Positions 48,054 to 61,500 of a DNA stretch of 64,000 nucleotides are shown here, one piece after another. Each line of letters opens with the position of its first letter. Positions within the stretch are counted from its first letter, which is position 1. The notes beneath the pieces are model-generated. The model had not been told where the DNA came from, did no database searches, and saw nothing but the letters and a program-made list of their open reading frames with translations. Both the position numbers and the translations under genes were made by a program. This stretch comes from Rotaria socialis (taxonomy: Eukaryota; Rotifera; Eurotatoria; Philodinida; Philodinidae), in contig CAJNYU010000001.1 of the NCBI GenBank assembly GCA_905331475.1, positions 1 through 64,000 of the forward strand, read 5' to 3'.

Positions 48054-48401
48054 ATGATAGTGGCATGATATTGAAATAATTGCTGATATGAAAATAAAAT
48101 TGTAAAATCAAAATCAACAGAGATTCTTACTTCTTCACAGTTTACAATTCTAGAAAAAAACGTTGAAAAATATAATAGACCAAGAACACCACCCAATAGA
48201 TGATCACCATCAATAAATATACAAAAAAAAAGAACTCCTCCATTTGCTAATATCCTAAATGTTACTGAAGACAGTCAAAACTTCTGTATTGAATTTTATT
48301 CGTATTCAAATTGTCTCGGCGCAAAACAGTTTTTTTTCGAACGATGATTAATAATAGTTGCTTGATAGCATTACGAGAAACGGTTGTGACTATTGTTTAT
48401 A
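48054..48401. other. Spacer between the fossil TPR gene and the mariner
   Basis: About 350 bp. The minus strand just upstream of the fossil gene (to about 48196) has an open frame with hydrophobic stretches that might be a leader or 5' exon. Nothing firm. Confidence 0.3.
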
Positions 48402-49633
48402 ATGGGTGTTCCAAAAAGAATGGCCACTTTTTCTTCTATGATTTTCCTACACATACTTTACTTGGGCGACCTCATTTTTTTTCTTGTTATAATCGCTTCT
48501 CGACCCTCTCTAGAATGGAGGATTCACTTTTTGAAATCAATTTCAAAATAAAGTTTTTCAAGATGAAAAGTGAAGACCTTCGAAAGCTCGTACTTTCCAA
48601 GTATCAAAAAGATGAATCTCTAACAAAAGTTTTTGAAAACTTGAATGGTTCGGTCAGTTACAGGACCATTCGTCGGTGGTGCAAAAAGGTGAAAAACCGA
48701 ATGAAACGTAGGAAGAATGTGTCAATCAGAAAACTCGCCGGTGAACTGGATATTTCTAATGGATTTGTTGTCAGAATCTTGAAACAAGATCTAGGATATC
48801 GTTCAAACAGAAAAAAAAGTTGAACTAACTCTTACAGACATCGATAAGCGTAAACGAATGACATTTTCGAACTGGGTGGTGCATAACTTTCGTAAGGAAG
48901 ACACTTTAAGAGTCCTCTTCTCCGATGAGAATATGTTTGATCTTGATGGCATCTACAATGCTCAGAATGATCGAATATGGACAGTAGATCGCGATAAAAC
49001 CGATAAAAAAGGTGGTGTCAAGCAGAAACGAAAGTCTCCGCAGAAAGTAATGGTTTGGCAAGGAGCATACTCCAAAGGATTGACACCAGTGATCATTCTG
49101 GATAAAGTAACGGTGGATCATCAAAGATACATCAATGAAGCGTTGCCGGCGACTTTAAAATATGGCGACGAAGTTCTTGGCGATAGTTGAACCTTCCAAC
49201 AAGATGGTGCGAAGCCACACGCACATGCTGAGACGCAAAAATGGTGTCAAAAGAATTTTCCATCATTCATCGACAAAGACCATTAGCCTTCAAACTCACC
49301 CGATCTCAATCCTTTGGACTATTCAATCTGGGATGAGTTTAGTCAGAAAATCAACTGGACCAGGGTTAAATCAAAAAAGACTCTGAGCGATCAATTAAAA
49401 CAAAGTGTAAAGCGAATAAGAGAGTCCGTTGTGGCGGAAAGTTGTAAAACTTGGACTGACCGTTTGTATAGCTTGTCCAAAAGCAACGGAAATTATTTAA
49501 AATAAAACTTATACCGAGTTTTGTAGAGCTCAGCAAGGCGAATCTTTTACAAACAAGATTAATTTTCTAGCATGAAAGATAAGCGAATTGGATCAAAAAT
49601 ACAAAGTGACTATTCTTTTTGGAACACCCGTTC
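48402..49633 (+). mobile_element. Dead Tc1/mariner DNA transposon
   Basis: The 27 bp inverted ends begin at 48404 (GGGTGTTCCAAAAAGAATGG) and end at 49629 (inverse GGGTGTTCCAAAAAGAATAG), differing at two positions. TA dinucleotides at 48400-48401 and 49634-49635 fit the target site of this superfamily. One transposase remnant fills the inside in sense orientation. The good match of the ends points to a modest age. Confidence 0.93.
48514..49505 (+). pseudogene. Mariner-type transposase, broken
   Basis: The N-terminal helix-turn-helix region is present (SEDLRKLVLSKYQKDESLTK, then VSIRKLAGELDISNGFVVRI) but looks shortened between the two helix units. Catalytic residues can be placed: SDENMFD for the first Asp, QQDGAKPH for the second, and NSPDLNPLDY for the third, with 32 residues between the last two. 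One extra A in an A-run near 48815 shifts the frame. Two stops, at about 49188 (TGA) and 49276 (TAG), both stand where relatives have Trp (TGG), so each is a single G-to-A change. The C-terminus is intact up to its stop. It cannot make an active enzyme. Confidence 0.93.
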
Positions 49634-50383
49634 TAATCAGTTGAACTTTTCGAAGTGAAAAAGAAACAAATGACTCATAACGCTTGAAAATGAAAAACCA
49701 ACTGATCAGAGTCTTTACATGAGGAAGTAATTCAAGCGGAAGTGCATATTGAAGCAAAATTTCGAATGCGATTCTCCTTGAATTATTTGGTCGAAGACGA
49801 GAATATCATCATTGCTTGGTTCTTCTTACAGGAGCTTTCTTGCACTTAAAAACTTTTCCGATTGATTCTTTTCAACAGTATACTCTGATCAAATAACTTT
49901 TGGATACATACAGTTACGTCACATATCTACGAGAACATTGATCACAACACTTGTAAGAACCAAACGAACAGTTTCAGTGCAGCCTTTAGTTGCAGTCAGT
50001 ACGTTTACAAAAATCTATAGCGCTCTTAGTAGAACAGTCATAGTTCTAATAAAATATGCCATTAAAAATTGTTTTACATATCGATTTTGATAGGTTTCTA
50101 TCAAAATATCAAAATACTCAACATAGTATTTCTTACATTGTGAAAAAAAGAATCCCTACTATTATATATGAAACCATCCTTTGTATTTGTCAAGTACTTA
50201 ATGCACGTTTCTGTCTAGATGCTTCTATATAAATATCACTATCCTATTCGTCTTCCATATTTGTAAACACTTATTGTCTCAACAACGCTGATGCTGTTCA
50301 TAAATACATTTAATTTGAGTTTTTTATACAAAGAGCAAAATAAAATGAAATCAATCTTTTTCTCATACTACAGAAAATAACAT
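49634..50383. other. Intergenic, nothing recognised
   Basis: 750 bp between the mariner and the orphan polyQ gene. No open frame or element ends were found; it should include the 3' UTR of the polyQ gene. Confidence 0.4.
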
Positions 50384-51058
50384 TTAAAAAAATGGATAAA
50401 TTGGCTGTTGTCGCTGCTGTGGCATCATAAACCAGCCGTGTGTGTTTGCATTAGGATGCATCATTGGATAAAATGGTTGCTGTTGAATTTGAGGATAGAA
50501 TTGCATCGGTTGGCCCATCATCATATCTTGCTGCTGCTGCTGTTGTTGTTGCTGTCTTATCATATCTTCTAATTGTTGTCGATATTGAAAATGACGAACC
50601 ATTTCAGGACTGCCAGGAAGAGAATGTTGCTGATGATAAAATGGTATTGAGCTACGTGGTTGTAGTAGATCATGTGAAAGGTTTCGTCGACGAAATTTAA
50701 TCGGAGTACCAGGTAGATCATCGTGGAAATGTTCACAGGAACCATCTCGTGCAGCACGACTGAATGGTCTTTCATGAGATTTTGATCGGCTTTGGTTCAA
50801 TTTAACAAAATTTTCATCAAAAGCTTCATCTCTCAGGTTCTTTTTATTTTTGAACTGTGATTTTTGAGCGAAACTTGGAATATCATTGTAACCATCATCT
50901 TCTCGAGCCATATTGGCTGCACCGAAGAACGTTTGTGGCAATGGACCATATTCGAAACATGCTGGTGGAACTTCATCTCGTTTTCGATTTGATGTTTGAT
51001 CATGCGTCGTTAGTGTGTCGATTCCGATAAGTTTCTTAAGTTTTCGAAACATTCTCAT
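50384..51058 (-). CDS. Orphan Gln/Met/Pro-rich protein
   Basis: A single-exon minus-strand frame. I choose ATG 51058 (MRMFRKLKKLIGIDTL, 224 residues) because upstream residues are encoded by a TATATA repeat and look like 5' UTR. The N-terminal basic stretch FRKLKKL is followed by charged, Ser/Arg-rich sequence with possible phosphorylation sites (KSHERPFSRAARDGS and RRRNLSHDL). A coiled or disordered C-terminus contains a run of nine Gln and then Gln/Pro/Met/Tyr-rich sequence ending PIYPFF. No domain is recognised. Ordered codon use suggests a real gene, but its role is unknown. Confidence 0.6.
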   Translation of the reverse strand: MRMFRKLKKLIGIDTLTTHDQTSNRKRDEVPPACFEYGPLPQTFFGAANMAREDDGYNDIPSFAQKSQFKNKKNLRDEAFDENFVKLNQSRSKSHERPFSRAARDGSCEHFHDDLPGTPIKFRRRNLSHDLLQPRSSIPFYHQQHSLPGSPEMVRHFQYRQQLEDMIRQQQQQQQQQDMMMGQPMQFYPQIQQQPFYPMMHPNANTHGWFMMPQQRQQPIYPFF

Positions 51059-54000
51059 GTGAATAGCAACAGTAATAATTGACAAACAAATAATGTTTAT
51101 TTCTTTATTTATATATATATATATATGTATGCAACACAACACAAAATCAGTCAAGCAAATCGATGGAAAAGTAAAATTATACAGTTGATGAATCATTCAT
51201 ATTATGTCATATCGATAGGTTTTAATATTACGGAATAATGATATTCATTCGAAACGAATGAGTTGTTGAATATTACTATCTTGATGACATTGAATAATTT
51301 TGCTTAATAATGAAAAAGTTACTTACTAGTAGATATTCATCATCTCTCTATGTTTATCATACGGAAACTTCTTGTGAAAACAATGGATTTAATCCTTAAC
51401 AATATCTTCTTTGATAAAAAAAAAACAATAGCAACATGCGCTACCATTTTCACAATAAAAATAGTATAATACACTTCCTAAACAAACACATGCCACAAAA
51501 ATAACATCATTCATTTATCTTGATATTTACGGACGAGGCAGGTAAATAAACTAGGTCTTTTTTCGCGGCGCTTCGGTTAAAAAAGTAACGAGCCTTACTG
51601 TATGTCTTTAACATAATATTTACATGAAAATCTTACATTTTTTCCTTTCTTCGATAGAAAACGCCTTCAAAAACCGCAAAAGAGTAACTTAAAAACGCTG
51701 GAATTTAACTGAACAAAATGTTACTTCGTATTAATGGAAACCGGAATATTGTATTGCTTGTGTTTTGCATATGATAAAGGCATTGACTGAGCAAAACAAC
51801 TAATAGTTCTCATCAAATGAACGATTATTGATCGTCATTCGCGTCAGAAAGATCTAAACAAATATTGATACAAATAATATCACACATTTCTATTCTTTTT
51901 TCTACAGTTGTTCAGGGTGGGGTATGGATTAGCAACTTTCTACCATTCATCGTATAGGGTAAAAAGCTTAGCCTGAATTTTGTTCCTTCTCTTGGCCTAC
52001 GCAAAAATTCATGTCGATTGAAATCAACATCACTAAAATTATAAATCGACCATAGTCCATTTCTATGCAACAAAGAATTCTCTATTGCGAACGTTTTCAA
52101 ACACACTTATCATAACACCCATCGATTACTTGACAAAGTTTTGTTTTCTTTTCGAAATGTTGATCTAATCGACACATTTTTATTCTAAACGAGTTAATTG
52201 ATGCGAAAGATTATATCAGCTTGAATTAGGATCTTACCTTTCCCTCTCTTATATCAATTTACATCTGTAATTAATTGATTTCAATAATAAGAACTAAAAA
52301 GGTGTTTCATTTTTATCAGTACATCAAGTTTTTTCCTTCCCCATCTCGTCGAAATTCAAATGATGCAACCATCTCCATTATCGGCAACATCAAATTTTTT
52401 CTTTCTATGATTCTGTTTATTCATCACCTTCATAATCAATTGCCATCTTGTTCATATTTAAATGAATCGTTTTCTATTTCTTGTCATGCATGTAAATTTT
52501 TTTCCTTTCCATTTTATTTTAAATAAACTTTTATTAATTTCTTTCGTTTTTAGATCTATCAACACACATATAAGAGTATCAATCATGCGTGAATACTACT
52601 TCTTATCGATCCAATAGTGTATGTTATCTTCCGTCTACTGAACTACGTCTTAGCATGATAAGAATTTGGTGCTGTTTTTTATTAAATTTATTTTTCTGCA
52701 TTCTCAATCAAACAAACAAAAAAAGAATTCAAATCGATCATCTCTTGTAGTGTTTGTCTGTAATTTTATGCTGTTGTCTGCTATTAATATTCTTCTCGTG
52801 ATTCATCGTGCACTGCAGGCGCACGGAAACGAATTAGTGAAGAAGCAATTGCGATAGTCTCAATGCTTTTTATGCAATAAATAAACGTCCAACAGATGTT
52901 GAAAAAGATCATCTAGTGATAGAATAGAATATAACAGTATAACGCAAGTGAATACATGATTAAATAATGCGCGCATGAAACTAGCAGAAAAATCACTTCA
53001 AAAACAAAAATTATTTTATTTTAAATGAACAAATCGTGTTACTTGTTCAACCAGAGCGTCTAGCCTTCTGTTTAATATAAACTTTTTTTGCTTCTTTTCT
53101 TTTTCTCTTTGTTTAATAAATGTCATTTTAACAAATAAAAAAGGGTGATCTTTAAAAAAGCAGACAGATTTTATTTATCATGTGTATTTAGTAAAAAAAA
53201 TTCATTTGCATAATTACATACTCTTGTCAGAATTTTATGTTCGCTTAATATGTATGTGGATGTGTTCTTCTTTTTTTTACATGACATCAGATTCATATTG
53301 TATCAAGAACAGACAGTTGTGTGATTATGTATGGCTTACAATAATTCATTCTCTTCGCCTTCATCTGATAGTGACAGGTCACCGCACGCTCCAAGCAGTA
53401 CCAGTGCTAGCAACCGTAAATGAGGTGGCTCCCTCCACTTGACTGCATTCTTTTCGCTTCTTTATTTTTTTGCACTGTACAATAAACGTTCAGGGGAGAG
53501 ATTGCCCTATGCTCGAACTTTATGTCTAATAACACAGGAGAATAGAACATAAAGAAATGTTTCTGTTCTCTTTTTCTTCTCTTTCCCTCTCTCTCTCTCT
53601 CTCTCTCTCTCCGTCGCTCATTAGTAGTCATACATACAGGGAATGGGGCGAGACTATCATACTCTTGAACAATAACAATATAGTCGGACACAAATACTAA
53701 GATGAACTCATCTTGTTAAGTACGGGTAAGTATACTGACTGGACGTGTGTGTGTGTGTGTGTGCGCGTGATTGATTGACAGAGTGTGTTTGTTTGTATAC
53801 GTATATCCTCACGTCAAAAACGTTTAAATTTTAATACCATCAATCTAAAAGAAAATAAATGAACTGATACCTATTTGCTTATTTGATAACCTTCTTTGTG
53901 GTAGTATAAAAATTTACTTTAGTACAACATATCATACACAAAAAGAGAAACAACGATCCAAGGAAAATAGGAAGAACAGTGATTGTTTCTTTTTTCTTCT

Positions 54001-55583
54001 TTTTACTTAAGATACACATACAGAAGAACAGTTTTCTTTTCTTTCTCCTTTCTTTTTTTTACTAAGTTAATCATACAGAGGAAAAACGAGTAAAATGTGT
54101 CGTCACAGATGGTGACAATAGAATTGTGTATGTTAAATCATGAAACAATAAAATGAACGCAAAAAAAGAAAACGACGATTTGTATGTTTATGCAAGGAAA
54201 ATGGAGCTTAGAAATCTTCACATGAATGTATCGATTATGATAATCAGACTATTCTTTTTGTTGTATTATTAAAGACATATCAGGAACCAGAAAATCAATG
54301 ATAAATAATTTTTTTGTTCACTGCTTCATTCTTTTAACATCATCATCGATAGTCTCATTTATTCTCACGTTTGTCATTTTTACAAGCGTATCGTTCAACA
54401 GTACCTATTACTTGACATACTAGATGCTATTTACACATTCACCATCATCCATTACTATTATACATGAACAGGAAGGACGTGCTCACCTATCAAATTCTTC
54501 TCAACTGTCGTTTTTCTCTTTTTGTTCTATTTATTTCGCGATTCAACGATCAGTAACAATCAATTTCGTATACATTATGCATATATATATATATATATAT
54601 ATATATACATTACACTTTCATCTTCGAAAAGCGTACAGATTCTTTTGAAACTATATTTGAGTGAACAAATCGAATAATAAAAGAGAAGAGAAGAGAAAAG
54701 GCATGAAAATGCAATTTTCAAGATGCAAGGACACCCCATTTTTTTTCAATTTCTTGTTATAATATACGAATTTGTCTGAGTGAATGGTTCGACTGGATTT
54801 TCTCTTGAAAGCATCTCTTCTTAACCTTCATAGTCCAGATGTTTAGCGACCTTTATTTTATCAATGATACTCGGATATTTGAAATCTGAGCCAATTGCTT
54901 CTATTCATTCTCTCTTCTCTTTACACTTTTTTGTTTGCATCAGTTTTTTTCTTCTTCTCGTCGTCACCATCATCATCTTTGAAAATGCGAAAAGTATGAG
55001 TCCATGTCGTTTTCTTTTCGTATATGAAATAATGATGCGGTCGATTTTCTTTTCTTTGCGTTCATATACACATCAGGAGAGAAAAGAAGAATTGTTGTTC
55101 AGTTCGTTTCAATCATTGCGGTCATCTCACATATAAAATGTCAAAGCACATAGGGAAAAAAAGAGGTATCGAATGAGAGAATAAGCAAACAGGGAACAAA
55201 AATTATTACGCGTCGATATGCATATGAATTCTACAGAATATTAATTCTAATTTTTATTTATCGAATGATTACATTTTTTTCCCTCTGTTGTCGATAAATG
55301 TGTATACCTATTGAGGAGTTTTCAATCATATTTTGACAGTCTAATCGGTGATTAAACCAATCAAAATTTCTTTTTTTCTTCTTCAAGGCCTATTTTTCTT
55401 CTCTTTTTCTTCTTCCATTTCTCTCGGCAACTTTGACCGGACGGACAATGATGAACGAAAAGAAAAATGCTTTCGTTCTCTATATGCAAAGGTCGAGGTA
55501 TATTCATATGCATCGACCTAGTAGGGCATCGTCCATTTATATTCATGATGAAAAGAAGATCTTCATTTTCTTTTAGATGTGCA
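51059..55583. other. 4.5 kb gene-poor stretch with microsatellites
   Basis: AT-rich DNA. It carries TA repeats (51112-51126 and 54581-54605), a CT repeat (about 53587-53611), a GT repeat (about 53745-53762) and many pyrimidine runs. Frames of 60-95 codons occur, but none has recognisable motifs. The last 500 bases should hold the cadherin promoter and 5' UTR. Confidence 0.45.
53587..53611. repeat. (CT)n microsatellite
   Basis: A CT tract of about 25 bp, followed 135 bp later by a GT tract (about 53745-53762). Confidence 0.9.
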
Positions 55584-58500
55584 ATGATTCAGTCAGATGT
55601 ACAACATCGATACTTATTGATTCATTGTCTATTTCTATTTCTATTAATTAATTTATCTTCTACACAAGTATGTCAAACTGATATTCCGGATTTTTTCTAT
55701 AATGTAAGTTTTGCTGGCCCTCTATTCGATCAAACTACTTATACAAGTTTACCAACATATTTCTCTGTTGGATCACCCATTGGAACAACTGTATTTACAT
55801 TTAATGTTCAACCTCAAACAATCAATACACGTCCAAGTTTTGTTTCAACGGCAGTTACTGGACGTGCACTTAATCTAGTGGGCGGAATTATAACAGTAAC
55901 ATCAAGCAATCCTAGTTTTATTGTTACTACTTTATCAAATGGCTCCTATGCCCTTGTCACTAATACTACGTAAGTCATAAAGAAGGTTAAATACGTACGA
56001 ATGAGAACAAAAAAGAATTGATGTTTTTTTTCTTCTCTTTCATTGATAGTCCATTAAATTACTTTTCACCTAATCATCGTTATTTATTTAATCTTATTGG
56101 AACTCAATCGTATTCAAATCGGCCACCAGTAAGTTCAACAGCAGTTGTTCAAATTAATTTAGTGAATGATAATGTTAATGCACCCATATTTCAACCGGCA
56201 AATCAAACATTTTCTATCAGTGAAACAGCTAGAATCGGTACAAGATTCGGTACAGTTTATGCAACTGATGCTGATAATGATGGGATAATTTATTCAATGA
56301 ATAGTAATCAATTTTCCATTGATCCATCCACGGGTGTTTTACAATTACAACAAACATTTCAATCATCACCAAATGCACAATATTCTGTTGTAGTTACAGC
56401 TAGCGATGATGGTTCATCATGTTTACCGTTACAGCCTGCATGTCCACGGTTTTCGACATCAAAAACTATAACAATTTTTGTAACCGCTGTTAATAAACGA
56501 TCACCACAATTTTTAAATCAAATATGTGGTTCGGTAGTTTCATTTTATGAAAGTAATCCCGTGGGTGCTAATATTACAACAATAGCCGTATTCGATGATG
56601 ATAGAGGAGACAATGGACAAATTACAATATCATTTCCATCGGAACAATCGAGAACTACAGGTAAATTTTGATTTGAGTTCGTTTTGATTTTTGTGAAACA
56701 AAACTTTCGTTTTCTTTCAAAGAGAGCGGCTGGAGAAATACAGCCTATTCACAATTTTATATTCAACCATTATTACAAACATCTACTACTCGAACGGCTA
56801 TATTACGAACGAATATATCATTTGATTATGATGCACCAGGTTAGAAAATTGAATCGACATGAGAATAGAAACAATAAGTTGTTGATAGTTATGGTTGAGT
56901 TATTAATTTTGTTCGAAATGAATTTTCATGTTAATATATGTTCAAGCGTTAGCGCTATCAACCATGAACAGGTCACTAACCTTTTGTTTTAGTTCACATT
57001 ATCAATTCAACAATATATTGAACACCGTGTCCTTTTTTTCTTTGACCAATTCTAATAGATTGTTTGCAGGTTGAAATAAAAAAAAACATATTTGAATGAT
57101 TACTTCGAGATAAATCAGTTTCCAGAACAAATATCAATCAATATATTCTATTGAATTCATAGTTTCTATGATCTGAAATGCAGTTGAACATTTAACCAAT
57201 CTCAGCAGAGGACAAAAACGGACTACTACTTTAGAAAAAAAAAGAAGTGAAACCGATACTTGTGTTGAAGATATACGATACTTCGGTATTCTGTTACAAA
57301 CACATAATACACATCTTAATAATGAAATCATAATTATTTGTTACTATTCGATTATGAATGATTCCAGTCGAACTCTACTGAAGTCTTATCTAAATCGATA
57401 GAATAGTTCGATGCATATCATCAAATGTTAATCAACGAATTGTATGTGTTGCACTATTGTGCAATAAAGTTCAATAGAGAATTACGAGATGAAAAAGAGA
57501 ACACTTAAACTATTGACAAAAGTCAAGTAGGAATAATAAAAAAAGTGCATAGAAGTTATATTTGAATTATAATTGATTCTTTTCTTGAGTAAGAATTTAA
57601 CCGAAAAAAGAATTCTAATTATAGGTGCTGTTCGAGTTTGGTATTTATTCTTATTAGCTATGGATAATGGAACACCACAACGACAATGTAACGATTTAAT
57701 TCCGAATAATATTTCTGTTTTTTTCTATTGTCTTCTTTTTTTCTTCTAATTTTTAGCATTCTGTAGTTTACGCATTAATTTACTTGATTTGAATGATAAT
57801 CCACCAGGTAATCTAGACGAATTTAATTGAAGATTTGTATGAATGATTTTTTTTCGTTCTTTTTCTTTTACCTTCTTAGTATTTATAATGACAACATGGA
57901 ATTATACAATATATCGTTCAGCATTTGGCAATTCGAATAGTGCACGTTTTCTACGTATAATTGCATCGGATGCCGATTCAGGTTCAAATGGATTAATTAA
58001 TTATTATATTGGAACAGTTAATGTTCCATATTTTACAATAAATCAAACAACTGGAACAATTATTCTTCGTAGTAGTGTACTCGGAGTATATGGTTTAGAT
58101 GTTACTCAATTTCCAATAACATTTCAAGTTTACGCACAAGATCGTGGTTCACCACCACGAATAAGTGAAACAAATGCAACGGTAATAATGTATTATAATA
58201 ATGGTAATGATCCACCACCAGCTCGGTGGGGTGATGCACGTTATGAAGAATTAAATTTTTCAATAAGAGAAAAATATTATGAAGTTAATCGAAATGCACC
58301 AGTATCTAATAGTACCTATGGTTTTAATGGAACTATTTTTTATCAATTAACGTCACAAACATCGTCGATTATGACTGTTAGTAGTCCATTTCCAAATACA
58401 AATATACCATTTAGTGATTTGCCAGTCGGAAGAAATGGTTTTACATTTAACAGTGGAATTGTAGTTACTAGGTATGAATGAGGATTTTAGTTATTTTGTT

Positions 58501-61500
58501 TTATACTGATATTTTAAAATCATGTACATATTTTGTGTCGACGAGACTGAACAAAAATTTTGAAGAATAATTCATAGACTGAATTTAGAAGATTCTAAGG
58601 CTCATCGTTACCCTATTGTTGTCTTGTAAATAAATATCGATCCAAATTTTCACTGTTAATGCAAACTCGAGATTTCATAATAACTCTTGTTTTAGTTGAA
58701 AATATGAATAAAATTCCTTTTCTCGATTGTTGTTAACCACAAGTAGCTAACTGTAGTACAAATATCAATGACAACAAACTTATATTCGGCAGACAAGTTT
58801 TACATGAGCATTTAATATATCGTTTTCAGCTCTGACAGATCCACAATCATTCATACATTCAATTGATAGCTATAATTTGAATTCTTGATATCGATATAGT
58901 ATGCAGTATAAGATACGGGATATTACGTGTATAGATACTGTTTTTTTTTAAAATAAACGACCATGATTTTTTGTTGTTTAGGGGTCTTCATGCTGAAATT
59001 CAAATTGTTTATTTAATCTATATTCGTGTTCTTGTTAATCCTCCATTAATTGGTTCAACAACAATAACATTAGTCGATGAAAATGATCAAATACCTACAT
59101 TTGATATTCGTTCAATTGTATTGAGTGTTGTTGAAAATGAAAGTGGAAATCGTGTCATCGCGCAAATTCAAGCGTTTGATCGTGATGTTGATTATCCGAA
59201 TAATTTTGTTCAATATCGTTTAAACGGGCAATTGAGTGATGCAGAAGTGCCTCCCATTTTTTTTGTTGCAGCAAACGGCACAATATGGACAAACACAACA
59301 TTCGATCGTGAAAGTAATAAAACACTCTATCGGTTGTTTATCACTGCTTACGATGGTGCACCAGCTTGGGATGCAACAAATAATGAACCAAATACACAAG
59401 ATTTTCAATTTGATATTCAAGTCATTGATGTTAATGATGTTCCACCAGGTAAATATTTGATTAATTAAAAAAAAAACTATATTTGAAGTGATTGATTGAT
59501 TGATTTAGTTTTTGTCAATTCATCATCGATAACACTGACAATCAATGAAACGGTAGCCAACGGTACTGGAGTTCTTAATTTAACCATCACTGATACTGAT
59601 TTTGATACAATACTTGATTTTGGAATATTAAGTGGAAATATAAAAAATGTTTTTTCATTTAATTTACTATCAGATAACTTGGCTGATACAGCACGTACAC
59701 AATATAGTGGAACAGGACAACTTTCTGTTGTTGGCCCATTAAGTTACACTACAACACCAAATTATACATTAGTTTTATTTGCATTTGATACACAGAATTT
59801 AGCAACAATAACAGTTACAGTTATTCTACTACAACAAAATATAAGACCACCGGTTTTTCTTTTAAAACCTGGTTTTTCAGCTTATGAATATCAAGTTCCT
59901 GAATCAACAGCTGTTTCTATTCTCAATGGACCTACTGTAAGATATGAATTTTTGATCTCAGGAAAAATTGAAGTCGATAGAGTTCGATACATATCTAGTC
60001 TTTATACTTCTTGTATAGTTAGACATCTTCATGTTCATAGATAATACTTCATTCCATGACTAACAGTAGAATACCTAGTTCGGATTTAAAACAAGATCAG
60101 AGAATAGAAATCAAATTTAGTATAATATTCTGTCGTTTCTATTCAAATAATCGGTATCATTAATTCACGTCAACATCCTAGGATTGAGCAATTTCAATAA
60201 ACATTAATAAGAGAAATGAATGTCGAAGTTCTCTGTATGCTGCCATAACTCGATAGCAGTCGAATACTTAAAGATTATTCAATAATACTGAAATTTTATG
60301 TGCCATTAGATGACTATTTTTAAACATTAATTATTTGAAAAGCATTTATATATCTATAGATTTTGTCTTTTCTTTATTAAGATTCAAGCACTTGATTATG
60401 ATCCATTACCGCCATCAATTGTCTATAATATAGTTACTACTAATAATAACTTAAATCTAAATACTTTATATTTAACTCAATCAAATAATGAAGCTACACT
60501 TGGTATTTCAGCACCTGGTCTATTACGTGATTTACCATTTGGCTATAATATATATAATTTTTCTATTCAAGCAACAGATCAAGGCGGAGCAGGTTTATCT
60601 AGTTATGCACCAGTTACTATTCAAGTTATCGATATAAATAATAATGGACCGATACCAACGGTAAAATAATTTCAAAGAAATTTCTTTTTCTTTTAATAAT
60701 TTGAATTTTCTTTCTGATAATTTAGAACCCACCTTGGATTTTAACTGAAGGTGTACTAAATCCAACTACTAGTATTGTCTTCACCGATTATGATGATCCA
60801 ACTCAAAATAATACAGTACCGTTTATTGTTCAAATCATTAGTCCAACAACATTTACACTTGTTGGTCCAACGGTAAATTATAATGGTACATATCAATTGA
60901 TGTACAATGGTATTTTAAATCGTACAAGCACAAAAAATTTAACTGTTACATTTAATGGAACGGATGCTAGAGGTTTTTCTGCAGTAACTACAATATCAGT
61001 TATTGTTGGTGATGTTCTAAGCTCATCTCCAATATCGGATGGTTTTAAAACAATTAGAGTTGTCTATATTAATGGCTATATCAATTCATTAAAAAACACT
61101 CCACTTGGTTCAGTTTACGTTAATGATTTAGATGATTGGTTTCGTAGTACGGGTCGAACATATTCAGTTCGAAGTGTTAGTAATGGACAATTATTTAGTG
61201 CTGCACAAGGCGTCTTATCAACACCCGATCCACTTTATCCAGGATCTTATACAATACTTGTTGATGCAACAAAACCTATAGCAGCATCAACAGCAACAAG
61301 TACAATCGATCTTCAAGTTACAAGTGTCGATAGTGAATATGTTCGACAAGCAGCAACGATTCGTATTCAAGGTATTCTAGAGCACGAGAGATAGAAAGCT
61401 TGGAACTGAGCTCAATAGAAAGTAGTAGCGGAACAATATGTTCTATGTAGATCGTCATAATCATAAAGCTGTCTAAGAAGTCCATTTGAGTTCTTAGATG

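Noticed and set aside
51059-51196. Upstream extension of the polyQ gene to a Met at 51196
   Set aside because: The extra residues come from a TATATA repeat and AT-rich leader; ATG 51058 begins the ordered sequence.
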